Source: Lycium barbarum (taxonomy: Eukaryota; Streptophyta; Magnoliopsida; Solanales; Solanaceae). From it: DNA of 64,000 nucleotides. Below, in pieces: positions 46,954 through 59,604 of this stretch. A program made the position numbers and the translations under genes. The notes beneath the pieces were generated by a model that worked only from the letters and a program-made list of their open reading frames with translations, made no database searches and was not told the origin of the DNA. Each line of letters starts with the position of its first letter. The first letter of the stretch is position 1. The stretch covers positions 51,606,457 through 51,670,456 of the forward strand of contig NC_083343.1 in assembly GCF_019175385.1 (NCBI RefSeq), written 5' to 3'.

Positions 46954-48812
46954 ATATGTATCTCATCTGTGATTGTTTGTTCCAATGACCGGCACTACGG
47001 TAAAGAAGGCCTCAATCGAGTAAAGGATACCGAAACCTGAGTGGTAGTAAGAAAATATATGGTGCAAGTGTTATAAGATAAGCCGCCATTTTCACTACAG
47101 GTTAAGGACAGAAAAGTCTTAATAGTATGATATTTGAAAAAGAAGTGAGTGAGTAAATGGGAAATAAGGAGATCAAAATGTCAGAAAAAGGTGAAAGGCA
47201 AGAAAACCTCGGTGGATGGAACCCCTGAGAGAAAATTACCAGCAAGGTACGAGACTATTTGGATAAAGATTCAAAGGCAGACATGGGAAGAGGATAGAGT
47301 ACGGTAATATGGAACAAGAGAGGAGTGTGTGAGAGTCGAGAACTAATTTCAATAAGTAGGGATGAAAGGATATGGAAATATGGACAAAACGATGATATAG
47401 GCAAGAAGTAAAAGGAAAACTTAAGATGAGAAGTTTCGATATGTTATGCATAGAGTTGGAAAGGAAGATAAGGAGGAAGGTATGAACGAAGACTTTACAA
47501 AAGGGCTGTTGGCATATAGGGAGCCCCTTAAAGGGGGGGGGGGGGGGAGATCATGTTATGTTAGGCTTAAGAGGAATCACGACATTTCCAAGAGCCAAGA
47601 AAGGAAATCTATTAGCTCAAGGTCGGAGCTTAAATATGTCGACATATCAAGAGAATGTATGAAAGGAGTAGAAACGAATTGACAATGAGTATACTGTGAG
47701 ACCGACATGAGGGGAAAGAATGGAAGACGCCTTAAGAAAATGCTTTATGCCGACATGAACTATGATACGGTTGGACCATAATTTGAATTTCTCTTATCGG
47801 GCAAATTTGCGCCGTACCCAAGTACGCAGCGACGTGCTGTAAGAGTAATAAGATAGAAAGAAAATGGCTACAAGCTGAATGCAGAAAGGAGAAGGAAGAA
47901 AATGATAAGATTCAAAAGATGTTTCGGACGGAAACGACTACTATAACGGAAGTATCAACAATTGGTAGCCTGAAATTTTCATAGAAGGAAAGAACGCAGT
48001 GCCTATGGGTAAAATAAATCGTCGGATACTAGAAACGGTTTATGTACCATTAATTATACGGAACATGAGAATATATGTTATGAATTTGTATGAATCATCG
48101 ATGTGAAGCGATGCTCGATCACATTTGTAAGGAATTCCCACCGGAGGGCCAGCAAGAAATAGCAAAGGACGAACTGAGCGCCAATAGAAAGGAATCAAAG
48201 ACAAGTATACTTGTGTCGGGAAATGTGAGGGAAGGAAATAAAGAAAAAGTTATAGTAAGAATTCAAAAATGTTGCGAACTAGGGAGTTAGGCGAATTCAA
48301 ATCATAAGCTACCATAAGGATTACTGGACTGCGAAGGGATAATAAACAAGGAAACATTCGTATATACGTTTTTGGATGAATATTTAGAATGAAAAATTAA
48401 GAGGAGATAGAAACAAAGGTATAGAGAAACAAGGAGCAATGAAAGGAGAACACCAAAGGCAGACAAATATTTATGGTATGGTAAGCGAGACTACAACATT
48501 GTATATAAAATAAGAGTAAGGAACAACCTGTGGCCATATTGGGTCATCAAGTGAAGATTGCAGACCAAAATACATGGCTTCTGTTAAGAAGTGGTGACGA
48601 AACAAAAACAAAAGAGATGATCTGGGAAGGACAAGGATAATAAGTTGGCATAGTGGATTAGAAAATCCATGACACGGAATGAGGATCCATGTAAAAGACC
48701 GAAAAGTCGATCATATAGGAAAATAGGGTAAAAGATAAGGAACGGGCATGAAGAAAGGGCAATTATGAAACGGACCCTCCAGAAATATTATGACACCCCA
48801 TGAGGTCAGTTG
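46651..48812 (+). other. Non-coding interior of RT6
   Basis: Purine-rich, strongly A/G-biased on this strand, with a TA microsatellite (46867-46951) and a run of about 19 G (47530-47548). The short open frames (for example 47446-47682, 48090-48290) have no recognisable motif, no counterpart in RT1 and the composition of the surrounding DNA, so I do not call genes. The last ~230 bp match the RT1 tail. Confidence 0.75.
46867..46951. repeat. TA dinucleotide microsatellite
   Basis: About 84 bp of pure TA/AT in the RT6 interior; independent of the one in the RT4 LTR. Confidence 0.95.
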
Positions 48813-48849
48813 AACATTCGAGGACGAATGTTATAAAAGGGGGGGAGGA
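48813..48849 (+). promoter_or_regulatory. PPT-side hairpin and polypurine tract of RT6
   Basis: Perfect AACATTCG/CGAATGTT hairpin (48813-48832) and AAAAGGGGGGGAGGA (48835-48849) abutting the 3' LTR, although the element encodes nothing here. Confidence 0.92.
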
Positions 48850-51140
48850 TGTTATATCCTGCATTTTGTACGTACGGATAATTCGAGATAATTGCGAGAA
48901 GTTAAGGGCAAGACCATTTTCCAAAGTTATTCTAAAATACAAGTTATTATGAGTATTATTGGGATGGAAATATTGAGAAAGGTTAAGGGTAAAAATGAAA
49001 ATTCACAAAAGAGTTTATGGTAATATTGTGGAAAGGCTAGGGGTAACATGGAAATTCACAAAGTGTTCAAGAAAATTCTTGAAATGTCACTTTGGCCATG
49101 TTACATAAAAAGTGGGCCCCACCCATAGCCATGTGTCCATGGTCTTACTTAAGGGACCAAAGTTTATACAATAAGACAAGTGGATGTATTTGTTATTTCA
49201 AGAAAATTCTAGAAAAGGGGAGAAGACCCATGTGTCCATAACTTTTATTTGAGGGACTTAAAAATAAATAAGGATAAATGATGGAAAAATAAGGATAAAT
49301 AAGACATATTTCTCATCTTCTTTCCTTAAGAAAAATCAAGAAACTTGGAGAAGCCCCAAGTTGAAGGCCATTCGGCCATGTGCACCCCAACAAGAACCTT
49401 GAGAAACATTTGTTCAAAAATTACTTTCCTACTAATTGGAAGGTCCCTAGCAAAGTGGAGTACCTATTGGAGCAAGAAAAATATCTATTCTTGCAAGTTC
49501 ATAACCATGGTCAAGTGAAGAAGTTGAAGGAAAAAGGTAAGAATTAATTTCCTTTTATATGTTATGGATGATTTATGTATGTTGAAGTGTGTAGAAAAGG
49601 AATACATTCATGAAATATATGTGTATATGTGTTGGCCGAATGGAAGGGGTGTGGTGTAGAAAGAATGGATTAATTTTACTTAGTATTTAGATTGTTGTTG
49701 TAATGTATAGAAATAGATGAAAATTCATGAAAATATGTATGTTGTTGTTGTGGCCTAATAAGGGGTTGTTTTGGTAAGTTATGGTGAATTGATTTCATTT
49801 GATATTCTAGTTGTTGTTGATGTGGATTCTACGATGAGAATGAAAGTTTGATGGCTTGAAATGAAGTTGTAATCGTTGTAGGATTATTGAAGAGGTTAAT
49901 GCGACACTAGCATGAATTCTTATAATTGTATGGACGGTATTGTAACATGTGAATTTTGATATAGTTTATGAATCTAGAAAATGGAAAATGTGTTGTTGTT
50001 GTCCTTGTTGGAGTTGGAAGATTTCGGACTATGTTGTAAGTTGGCTAGGCCGTTTAAAATATTGTGTGAGTTTCTTGAAGTATTCGTGAGTATCGTTCGA
50101 ATGGTTTTGGATTAATACTTGAATATGTGAGCAACCATATTGGCTTGATCATATGCCGTTGGATTGAATATAATTGTTGGTATTATTGTTGATAATGTGG
50201 CCGAGTTCCATTCTCGGATTTGTTGTTGTGAAATTGACCGAGTTAGATTCTCGGGGATGGTGTATTTACAAGGGAAATGCTGCCGAAATTTCGGCAGAAT
50301 ATAAATGAATTCATTTGAAAGAATAAGACTAGTATATGCCGATGAATCTAATGATTATGTCAACTTTCTTGAATGTAGACTAACACGTTTGGATAAATAA
50401 GCGTAGCTAATAAGGCGTGGCACAGGTATGTAAGTCTAACCCTTTCTTTCTTTTGGCATGTCTTAGAGCTAAGTAAGGTATGACATGACATGCACCTCGG
50501 GGTAATTCTACTCTTTGATTCCGAGTTTGGTTATGATGCCTATTCTCTTTTGTCATGAGTATGTTTCGTATGGTTGAGTCTATTGTATGATCACTAAATG
50601 AATAAGTTACTTCATATGGTTTGATATGTATCCGTGATTCCGAGACTCTGTTCGATATGTTCCCGAGGTTGCCTATGATTCTGATTCACTTCTGATATAA
50701 GTATGTCTGATATGATCAAGCTTATTATATGATCGAACAATGTGATGAGAATAAAGAGTTTGTTCTGAAAGAGTTCTGTAAGTTTATAATGTCCCCAACG
50801 TTTGTAAAGGATATTGGATTTTCTTGAAACGTTCGTAAAAGCTCTATGGTAAAAATGTCCATAACTTTGGAGACAGCGTCGTGGGTATTGGTTGTCAGTC
50901 TGTAAGCGGCTCCATCAGCCGATATGTCTATCGTCTTATGTAATAAATTTTGTATAATTACAGATTTTGTTAAGTTTTGAGAACGATAAAAGAAAGATTT
51001 CGAAAGCTTAATATGTATTTTACTTTTATTTGATTTTCAGAGTCCGAAGAAATTATGTGCGTAATAAGAATCTATGGGTTCGCTCGGCTCCGGATATGGG
51101 GTCGGGTGCCCATCACACCCTAGGGCATTATGGTGTGACA
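48850..51140 (+). repeat. 3' LTR of RT6, internally deleted
   Basis: 2291 bp. Matches the 5' LTR up to about 50868 (ATAACTTT) and resumes at GGAGACAGCGTCG, so the segment matching about 44874-45778 is missing, with ACTTT microhomology at the break. The deleted part held the subrepeats and the double hairpin. Perfect 18-bp palindrome CTGCCGAAATTTCGGCAG at 50280-50297. Confidence 0.93.
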
Positions 51141-51145
51141 TGGAT

Positions 51146-53268
51146 GCTCAATCTTTACTTGTTGGCTATTTGGACATTGGGCTACAAATTCTGCTATGTC
51201 CATTTTCATGCCATCCCACCAATACATCATCTTGAGATCATGATACATCTTTGTCGTTCCTAGATGAATAGAATACCGAGAATAATGAGCTTCTTCTAGA
51301 ATTTGGTAACGTAATTCTGCAACATTTGGAACACATAGCCTACCTCAGTATCTAAGAATTCCATCCATTGAAATTTCAAATGAAGACTTCTCTTTTTCAT
51401 TAATTGTGTCTCTATAATGGCTCAACTGAGGATCTTCATATTGTCGCTCTTTCACTTCCACATTCAGAGACGAGACTGTGGGATTCTTAACACTAACTCC
51501 TGCACTACATGAATCGATTAGACGTACTCCAAGATTAGCTAGTTGATGGAGCTCATGAGTCATTTCTTTCTTTTCCGGTGGAACTTGACATAGGCTATCC
51601 ATGGATCGGCGGCTAAGCGCATCGGCTACTACATTTGTCTTTCTGGGGTGGTACAAAATGTTCACATCATAATCTTTTAATAACTCTAACCACCGCCTCT
51701 GCCGCAGATTCAACTCCTTCTGTTTGAAAATGTACTGAAGACTCTTATGATCTGTGTAGATATCAACATGCACGCCATACAAGTAATGTCTCCACATCTT
51801 TAAGGCATGAATGACTGCAGCTAATTCGAGATCATGAGTTGGATAGTTCTTTTCATGTTTCTGTAGCTGTCTCGAAGCATAAGCAATAACTCTATCATCC
51901 TGCATCAATACACACCCTAACCCAATGCCAGAAGCATCACAATACATGACATAACCATCTGGCCCTTCTGGGAGTGTCAAGACTGGAGCTGAGGTTAATC
52001 TGTCTTTCACCTCCTGGAAACTATGCTCACAAGCATCATTCCACTGAAATTTAGCTGACTTCTGGGTTAGCTTCGCCAATGGGAATGAAATAGAGGAAAA
52101 TCCCTCTACGAATCTTCTATAGTAACCTGCCAACCCCAGAAAACTACAGACTTCTGTAGGCGTCGTAGTCCTTGGCCAAGTCTTCACAGCTTTAATTTTC
52201 TGAGTATCAACTCGAATGCCATCATCTGAAATAACATGGCCCAGAAATGTCACGGAATTTAGCCAGAACACGCACTTTGAAAATTTTGCATATAATTCTC
52301 GGGCTCGAAGAATCCCAAGAACGATACGTAAATGATCTGCATGTTCTGATTCCGTACGAGAATACACCAGAATATCATCAATGAATACTATCACAAATAT
52401 GTCCAAGAGCGGCCTGAACACATTATTCATCAAATTCATAAACACTGCCGGAGCATTGGTCAACCCAAACGACATCACTCGAAACTCATAATGGCCATAT
52501 CTCGTTCTGAAAGATGTTTTAGGAATATCTTTTTCTTTAAACCTCACTTGATGATAGCCCGACCTCAAGTGTATTTTAGAAAACCACTTGGCACCCTGCA
52601 GCTGATAAAATAAATTGTCAATCCTTGGGAGAGGATATTTGTTCTTTATCGTCACCTTGTTCAACTGCCTATAGTCGATACACATTCGTAGGGAACCATT
52701 TTTCTTTCTCACGAACAAGACTGGTGCTCCCTACGGTGATGAACTGGGTCTAACAAACCCCTTCTCAAGCAAATCTTTCAACCGCGCTTTTAGCTCTTTC
52801 AATTCTGCCGGAGCCATTTGATACGGAGGAATAGAAATAGGCTTGGTGTCCGGCAACACATCAATGGCGAAATCAATCTCTCTTTCTGGAGGAAGACCCG
52901 AAAGTTCATCTGGAAATACATTTGGAAATTCATTCACTACTGGAACGGATCGAAAAGTTGGCGACTTTGCTTCTGTATCATGAACTCGGACTAAGTGATA
53001 AATATAGCCCTTAGCTATCATCTTCCTTGCCTTAAGGTAGGAAATAAACCTACCTTTTGGAGATACTGTATTACCCTTCCATTCAAGTACGGGCTCTCCT
53101 GGAAATTGAAATCGCACCACTTTCATTCGGCAATCGACATTAGCGTAACATGATGCCAGCCAATCCTTACCCATAATCACATCGAAGTCTAGCATTTCCA
53201 GCTCAATTAAATCAACTTTGGTCTGGCGATCGCATATCACAATTTCACAACTTTTATACACTTGTTTA
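51146..53268 (-). pseudogene. Protease to integrase part of RT5 pol (pseudogene)
   Basis: Minus strand from 53268: protease end ([26 protein letters not shown]), linker [19 protein letters not shown], reverse transcriptase ([21 protein letters not shown]), RNase H and the integrase zinc domain. TAG replaces Trp in SSPWGAP (about 52730) and TGA replaces Arg after GILRY (51345-51347); both are C-to-T type changes. The frame is cut at 51141 by RT6 within the zinc domain and at 53268 by RT7 at the VA/KQVYK point. Confidence 0.88.
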
Positions 53269-55636
53269 TGTCACGACCCAGCTAGGGGCCGCGACGGGTA
53301 CCCGGGGCTAGCCACCGAGCACCACTCACTCTACCACTTATCTTGCTCACTTAAGGCCCTTTTATCAACTTCATACACGAATTATAGGAAAAACATATTT
53401 TAGATAGAAATATAAATGCTTTATATACATTTGCCTCTCGGCCATCAAAATAATATATACATATAATAACCTCTTGTGAGACCATCTAACCCACACTGCG
53501 TATCTACGAGCCTCTACTGACAGACAGAATACATATAGACGGAACAAGACTCCGTCGTGCCCAAAATATGCATATATACCAAAAGGGGAATCACAAGCAC
53601 CTCCGAACAATGGAGTGCTCTCAATCAGGTGACAGCTACTATGGATCTGGATCAAGCTTACCTCCCTGTCTACCTGTAGGCATGAACATAACGTCCAAAG
53701 AAAACGGACGTCAGTATGAATATTGTACTGAGTATGAGAGGCATAAACAATGAAACAAGACAATGATATAAAGAGAATATCAATATGAAGCTTCTGGATC
53801 TGACTGATATACATAAGGAAAGTAATGCATGCTGTCTTACTCATACTCATCATCAAATCATATATGCATAATGTATAAGCTGCCTGTCCATGTCGGATCG
53901 GTGTAATAATCAATAACATTAGCCCGCGTCCGGGGTACCATCTCATGCCGCCCACTAGTGGTGTCTGCCTATGTCAAAAGGTCATGGTGTATCCGTATAG
54001 CTGCCCGCCTTGGTGGTGACTGCCCGGCCAACTAGGCCCGGTGTGATGCAATCATGACATGTTTATCATAAAATACTTATAATAATATGGTTATCAAAAT
54101 ATACTTGTCATCATACATGCATAAAGACTCTAGCACGACTGCATTCTATCGAGGTGACGTAAGGTCGTGAACCCTCGATTCCATTATGAACATATATGAG
54201 CATTCTGCCTCACCTTGGGGGAAATAATACATAAGGTGAGTGTGGACAATAAATAACATTATTATCAACATGGCATCATCATATCATATCTCTTTATCTT
54301 ATATGGGCACTTATGGATATAGGCTTTTAGCTTTTCAGAATACATGAACTCATAAAGAGCAAAGGAATTTATACCATAGGATTCATGCCATTGGAAATAA
54401 AGGACTAGCCTCACATACCTTTGTCGTTTAGCTAAGCTATCGATCGCTTGCTCTCCTTAATGTCACGTCGCTACCTTCACGAAAGAATCCGTATTAACGT
54501 TAGCTAATCAACTCAAGGGAATACGTCACTATTTCTAGAGAAAATTGGGCAACACTGCCTTTATTTATACTACCTCTCCCATAGTCTATATCAACTCCCC
54601 AACGTTCACAACAACATCCACAATATTTCCATCAACAACCATCATTTATATACGTTTATCACATTCCACCATTTTCCTCCAATTTCCCCACATTTATTCT
54701 TATAATTCATTTTTGTGTTTTCGCACACTTAATTCTTGTTTCATGATATAAACATCAATTATAACGTATTCATAATCACAACACATCAACATTCATGATT
54801 CAATGCCACTATCATTCAATGGTGACACTACTCCCCCATTCTAGACCCATTTCCCATGTCTTTCTACAATTCAAGCTTCTTAGTCTTCTAATACCTTAAA
54901 CAATATGATAAAGTCATGAAACTTACCTTAGATGATGGTTGAATAAGTCTTGAGTAGTAATGCCTCCTTTGCACGAAAACCCTACTTCACCTTTCTTGGG
55001 TTTTCTTGAGGTAGATGACCTTTACTTGCATTTCATACACTTTGTTTCATGGATTTAATGTTGTTGATCTTGATGTTCCCTTGATTCCCTTGGATGAAGT
55101 GTTTTGGAGAATATTCTAGAGTGTTCTTGAATTGTGGAGATGAGAAATGAAATAAAATGAGGTTAGGGTCCCTTTTTAATACTCAAAATATGATTTTTAA
55201 TGAACAACAGTCGGGGTGTACAGTGGTCGTAAACCACAGTTTACGGACCATATATTGAGTTACGGTCCGTCCTCCACAGTCGTATTTAAGCATATCAGAA
55301 ACAGAAAGGTTGGCTGGAGATCCTGGCAGTTTACGACTCAGTTTACGGGCCGTATTTCGATTTACGGTCCGTATTCTGGGTCGTATTTTACCATTTCAAC
55401 ATTTAACAGAAATTCGAAATTTTTGAAATGTTGAAGGACGATGGCACTTTACGTTTCGTAAATCACTTTACGGGTCGTAAATCACTTTACGACCACTGGG
55501 CTGAAATAAAATTCCGCAACTCTCTTATTTCCAAAAATTCATAATTAGCCATTCCGTACATAGTAAAACATCGCACACTCATACCCTTCATTGGTCTATT
55601 CATTGTAGGCTCGCGGAAAATTTCCGAGGTGTAACA
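53269..55636 (-). repeat. 3' LTR of RT7
   Basis: Minus strand TGTTACACCTCGG (55636) to GTCGTGACA (53269), 2368 bp. Double hairpin at 53692-53730; CTCACCTT/AAGGTGAG dyad in a single copy near 54207-54241; splice-donor-like CTAAGGTAAGTTT near 54927; TTTACGG/CCGTAAA-type short dyads around 55230-55490. Confidence 0.9.
53692..53730 (-). promoter_or_regulatory. LTR double hairpin (RT7)
   Basis: Minus strand CAGTAC (53730-53725) against ATACTG (53717-53712, one end pair weakened) and CGTCC/GGACG (53710-53706 with 53696-53692). Confidence 0.68.
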
Positions 55637-55673
55637 TTCTTCCCCCCTTTTGGAACATTCGTCCTCGAATGTT
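55637..55673 (-). promoter_or_regulatory. PPT-side hairpin and polypurine tract of RT7
   Basis: Perfect AACATTCG/CGAATGTT hairpin (55673-55654) and AAAAGGGGGGAAGAA (55651-55637) before the LTR. Confidence 0.9.
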
Positions 55674-55839
55674 AAACACTTGGGATTCTACGAAAATTTT
55701 GCCAGAGTTTCCTCTGTAATATGGCGCTACCAACTTGTCACAACAGCCCACAATATCATTGCCTCACAGGGCTACATCACAATATCAACACATCCATGGC
55801 CACACACGACCAAGAACAAAAAAAGTAAGCATACATACC

Positions 55840-58800
55840 TTATAATCTCGACGTATCATCATGAACCTCTTCTGGAGATTGGAATAAATGCGGATATTTG
55901 GCTTTCATATTCTCCTTCGCTTCCCAAGTCATTTCTTCCCGATTGTTGTTTCGCCACAAGACCTTCACTGAAGCTACTTCTTTGTTTCGAAGTCTTCACA
56001 CTTGTCTATCTAAAATGATAACAGGCACTTCTTCATATGCAAGTTTCTCCGTCACTTGGACATCATCAACCGGAACTATTCTTGTTGGGTCTCCAATACA
56101 CTTGCGAACCATCGAAACATGAAAAACTGGGTGCACTGACTCAAGCTCTTAAGGCAAGTCCAATTCGTAGGCTACACGACCCACCTTACGGATAATTTCA
56201 TAAGGTCCAATATATCGTGGGCTCAACTTCCCCTTTTTACCAAATCTCATTACCCCTTTCATTGGCGATACTTTCAAGAATACCCAATCATTGACCTGAA
56301 ATTCTAGATCTCGCCGGCGATTATCTGCATAAGACTTTTGGCGGCTCTGGGCTGTTAGCAATCGATCTCGAATCACCTTAACTTTTTCTACCGCTTGCTG
56401 AATCAGTTCGGGGCCTATCAATTGTGCTCCTCCTGTTTCAAACCATCCAATCGGGGATCTGCATTTCCTTCCATACAAAGCTTCATATGGAGCCATTTGA
56501 ATACCGGAATGGTAGCTATTGTTGTAGGCAAATTCAATAAGAAGTAAATGCTCATCCCAACTACCGCCAAAATCCAACACACATGATCGTAGCATATCCT
56601 CCAAAGTCTGAATAGTGCGTTCATCTTGTCCATCGGTCTGTGGATGAAATGCCATGCAAAGCTTAACTGAAGTACCTAGACCCTCTTGAAAAGACTTCCA
56701 GAACTTAGCTGTAAATTGGGCTCATCTGTCTGTAATAATGGCTAATGGAATTCCGTGAAGTCGCACAATTTCTTTCAAGTACAACCTAGCATAATCTTCC
56801 GCGGAATACATGGTTCTGACTGGAAGAAAGTGAGCTGCTTTGGTCAATCTATCCATGATCACCCATATAGAATCGTATTTGCCTCGGGAGCGAGATAATC
56901 CTACAATGAAATCCATATTAATTTCTTCCCATTTCTATGTAGGAATTTCCATTGCCTGCAATAAGCCCCCTGGCTTCTGATGTTCGGCTTTCACTTGTTG
57001 GCAATTTGGGCACTGTGCTACAAATCCTGCTATGTCTCATTTCATGCCATCCCACTAATATAGCAATTTGAGATCATGATACATCTTGGTTGCACCTGGA
57101 GGAATAGAGTACCGAGAATAGTGTGCTTACTCTAGAATCCATTGGCGTAATTCTGCTACATCCGGCACACATAGCCTTTCTCGATATCTAAGGACCCCAT
57201 CTATGGAAACTTCAAATGGAGACTTCTCTTTTTCACAAGATACATCCCTGTAATGACACATTTGCGAATCTTCATACTGGTGTTCTTTTATCTCCACATT
57301 CAAGGGCGAGACCATAGGATCATTGACATTAATTCCTGCATTACCCGAATCAATTACACGTACTCCAAGGTTTGCTAATCGATGGAGCTCACGAACCATT
57401 TCTTTCTTTTCTGAAGGAACTCCACATAAACTGCCCATGGATCGGCGGCTAAGCGCATCAGCTACCACATTCGCTTTTCTGGCATGATATAGAATATTCA
57501 CATCATAATCCTTCAGTAATTCTAACCATCGCATTTGCCGTAGATTTAACTCCTTCTGTTTGAAAATATGCTGGAGACTCATGTGATCCATATAAATATC
57601 GACGGGCACACCATACAGATAATGTCTCCATATCTTCAAGGCATGAATAACCGCAGCCAATTCGAGATCATGAGTTGGATAATTCTGTTCATGTTTCCGC
57701 AATTGTCTCGAAGCATATGCACTAACCTTCCCATGTTGCATTAATACACATTCTAGTCCCACACCGGAGGCATCACAATACACGACATAGCCATCCGGCC
57801 CTTCGAAAATGTTAACACTGGAGCTGAAGTCAATCTGTCTTTTAGCTCTTGAAAACTACACTCACAAGTGTCATCCCACTGAAATTTCTCCGACTTCTGG
57901 GTTAGCTTCGTCAATGGAGCTGAAATAGATGAAAATCCCTCTACGAATCTTCTATAATAGCCTGCTAAACCCAGAAAACTACGGACTTCCGTAGGCGTTG
58001 TAGGCCTTGGCCAAGTCTTCAAATCTTCTATTTTCTGAGTGTCAACTCGGATGCCATCATCTGAAATAACATGACCTAGAAATGCCACAGAATTTAGCCA
58101 GAACTCGCACTTTGAAAATTTTGCATAATTCCCGAGCTCGAAGAACGCCAAGAACAATTCTTAAATGATCTGCATGCTCTGATTCTGTGCGAGAATACAC
58201 CAAAATATCATCAATAAACACTATCACGAAGAGATCCAAAAATGGCCTGAATACATTATTCATTAAATTCAAGAACACCCTTGGGGCATTTGTCAACCCA
58301 AACGACATCACTCGGAACTCATAGTGGCCATACCTCGTTCTGAAGGCTGTTTTGTGAATATCTCCTTCTCTAATTCTCACTTGATGATAACCAGATCTCA
58401 AATCTATCTTGGAGAACCACTTAGCCCCCTGTAATTGGTCAAACAAATCATCAATTCTGGGGAGGGGATACTTGTTCTTTATTGTTACCTTGTTCAGCTG
58501 TCTGTAATCGATGCACATCCGTAGAGATCCGTCCTTCTTTCTTACGAACAAGATTGGTGCTCCCCACGGCGATGAACTGGGCCTTATAAACCCCTTTTCA
58601 AGCAAGTCCTTCAACTGTGCCTTCAACTCTTTCAATTCTGCCGGAGCCATTCGATAAGGAGGAATGGAAATAGGCTTGGTGTCCGGCAACACATCGATGG
58701 CAAAATCAATCTCTCTTTCTGGAGGAAGACCTAGAAGTTCGTCTAGAAACACATCTGGGAATTCATTCACTACCGGAACTGATGGAAAAGCTGGTGGCCT

Positions 58801-58938
58801 TGCCTCGGTGTCATGAACTCGAACTAAATGAGAAATGTATCCCTTGGCTATCATCTTCCTCGCCTTGAGGTAGGAAATAAACCTACCTTTCGGAGAAGCT
58901 GTATTACCCTTCCACTCAAGCACGGGCTCTCCCAGAAA
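55840..58938 (-). pseudogene. pol pseudogene of RT7
   Basis: Minus strand: linker and reverse transcriptase ([21 protein letters not shown]), RNase H, integrase zinc domain and D,D,E core, GPY/F ([13 protein letters not shown]) and chromodomain ending HLFQSPEEVHDDTSRL with TAA at 55840-55842. Broken by a 2-nt loss near 58125 (EL/CKIFK instead of ELYAKFSK), an indel near 57805, stops for Trp in the zinc domain and after EVPTW (about 56935 and 57056), a stop at the second catalytic motif (DRG to DR-stop near 56722) and TAA near 56147. Confidence 0.88.
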
Positions 58939-59604
58939 TTAGAATCGTATCACTTTTTTCCGGCAACAAACATTCGCGTAACATGATACCAACCAATCCA
59001 TCCCCATGATTACATTAAAATCTATCATTTCCAGTTCAATCAAATCAGCTTTTGTCTGACGATCACATATAATAACTACATAATTCTTATATACTTGTCT
59101 TGCTATTACGGGATCACCAACCGAAGTAAATACCTCGAAAGGTTTAATTGGCTCGGGTCTCACCCCAATACAATCAGCAACATACGGAGTAATATATGAG
59201 AAAGTAGAACCCGGATCGATCAGAGCATATACATCACGGGAAAATATAGTCAATGTACCTGTAACCACATCTGGGGAGGACTCAAGATCCTGTCGTCTAG
59301 CCAAAGCATATACGCGGGGCTGAACAGTACCTGAAGTAGGTGCTCCCCCTCTGCCTCTACCTCTACCGGCTGAAGTCTGGGAAATCTGTGCTGTCGGACG
59401 TACCGAAGAAGAACCTGCTGCGGAGCCTGTGGGCTGAGTCCCAACTCTATCTCTCGCTGACGGACAGTCTCTCATCATATGGCCAACCTGCCCGCAGGCA
59501 TAACTGGCATCCGAACCCTGATGACACTGTCCGGAATGCAATCTACCGCACTGGCTACACCGCGGTACTGGAGGCCTCCGCTGACTAAAATCTCCCTTAA
59601 ACTG
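58939..59604 (-). pseudogene. gag end and protease of RT7 (pseudogene)
   Basis: Minus strand: CCHC-type knuckle (CSQCGRLHSGQC, then CGQVGHMMRDC), a Ser/Thr/Gly-rich linker, and protease with [17 protein letters not shown]. The first frame stops after VIRF at 58939 where RT4 continues [11 protein letters not shown]. Upstream gag is absent: at 59604 the sequence jumps to RT8 integrase. Read in the RT8 frame, this gag DNA gives a meaningless tail. Confidence 0.87.

Larger units (their letters stand above)
42847..51140 (+). mobile_element. RT6: non-autonomous LTR retrotransposon with 5S-derived segment, TSD TGGAT
   Basis: 8294 bp: 5' LTR (42847-46050), primer site, 2.8-kb interior without gag or pol, polypurine tract, 3' LTR (48850-51140). 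TGGAT flanks both ends (42842-42846 and 51141-51145). The interior shares its first ~640 bp and last ~230 bp with RT1, including the 5S-derived stretch, so RT1 and RT6 form one family. It would depend on proteins from autonomous relatives. The 3' LTR has lost about 0.9 kb relative to the 5' LTR. Confidence 0.95.
38791..53268 (-). mobile_element. RT5: degenerate chromovirus split by RT6
   Basis: Minus strand: protease remnant to integrase (53268-51146), the RT6 insertion, rest of integrase and chromodomain (42846-41701), hairpin and polypurine tract, and a 2710-bp 3' LTR (41500-38791). Its gag and 5' LTR are not in the window: RT7 sits at 53269 inside the protease frame. Itself inserted in the LTR fragment ending at 38790. 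Confidence 0.88.
53269..59604 (-). mobile_element. RT7: degenerate chromovirus, 5' end lost by fusion to RT8
   Basis: Minus strand: gag from the zinc knuckle on, protease, pol, polypurine tract, 2368-bp 3' LTR (55636-53269). Inserted in the RT5 protease, left flank GTTTA. The 5' LTR, primer site and gag start are missing because the sequence changes to RT8 integrase at 59604/59605, so the other GTTTA cannot be looked for here. Same family as RT2, RT4 and RT5. Confidence 0.87.

Noticed and set aside
46690..48620. Small frames in the RT6 interior as a captured host gene
   Set aside because: No recognisable motif, composition equals the surrounding purine-rich DNA, and no related frame exists in RT1.
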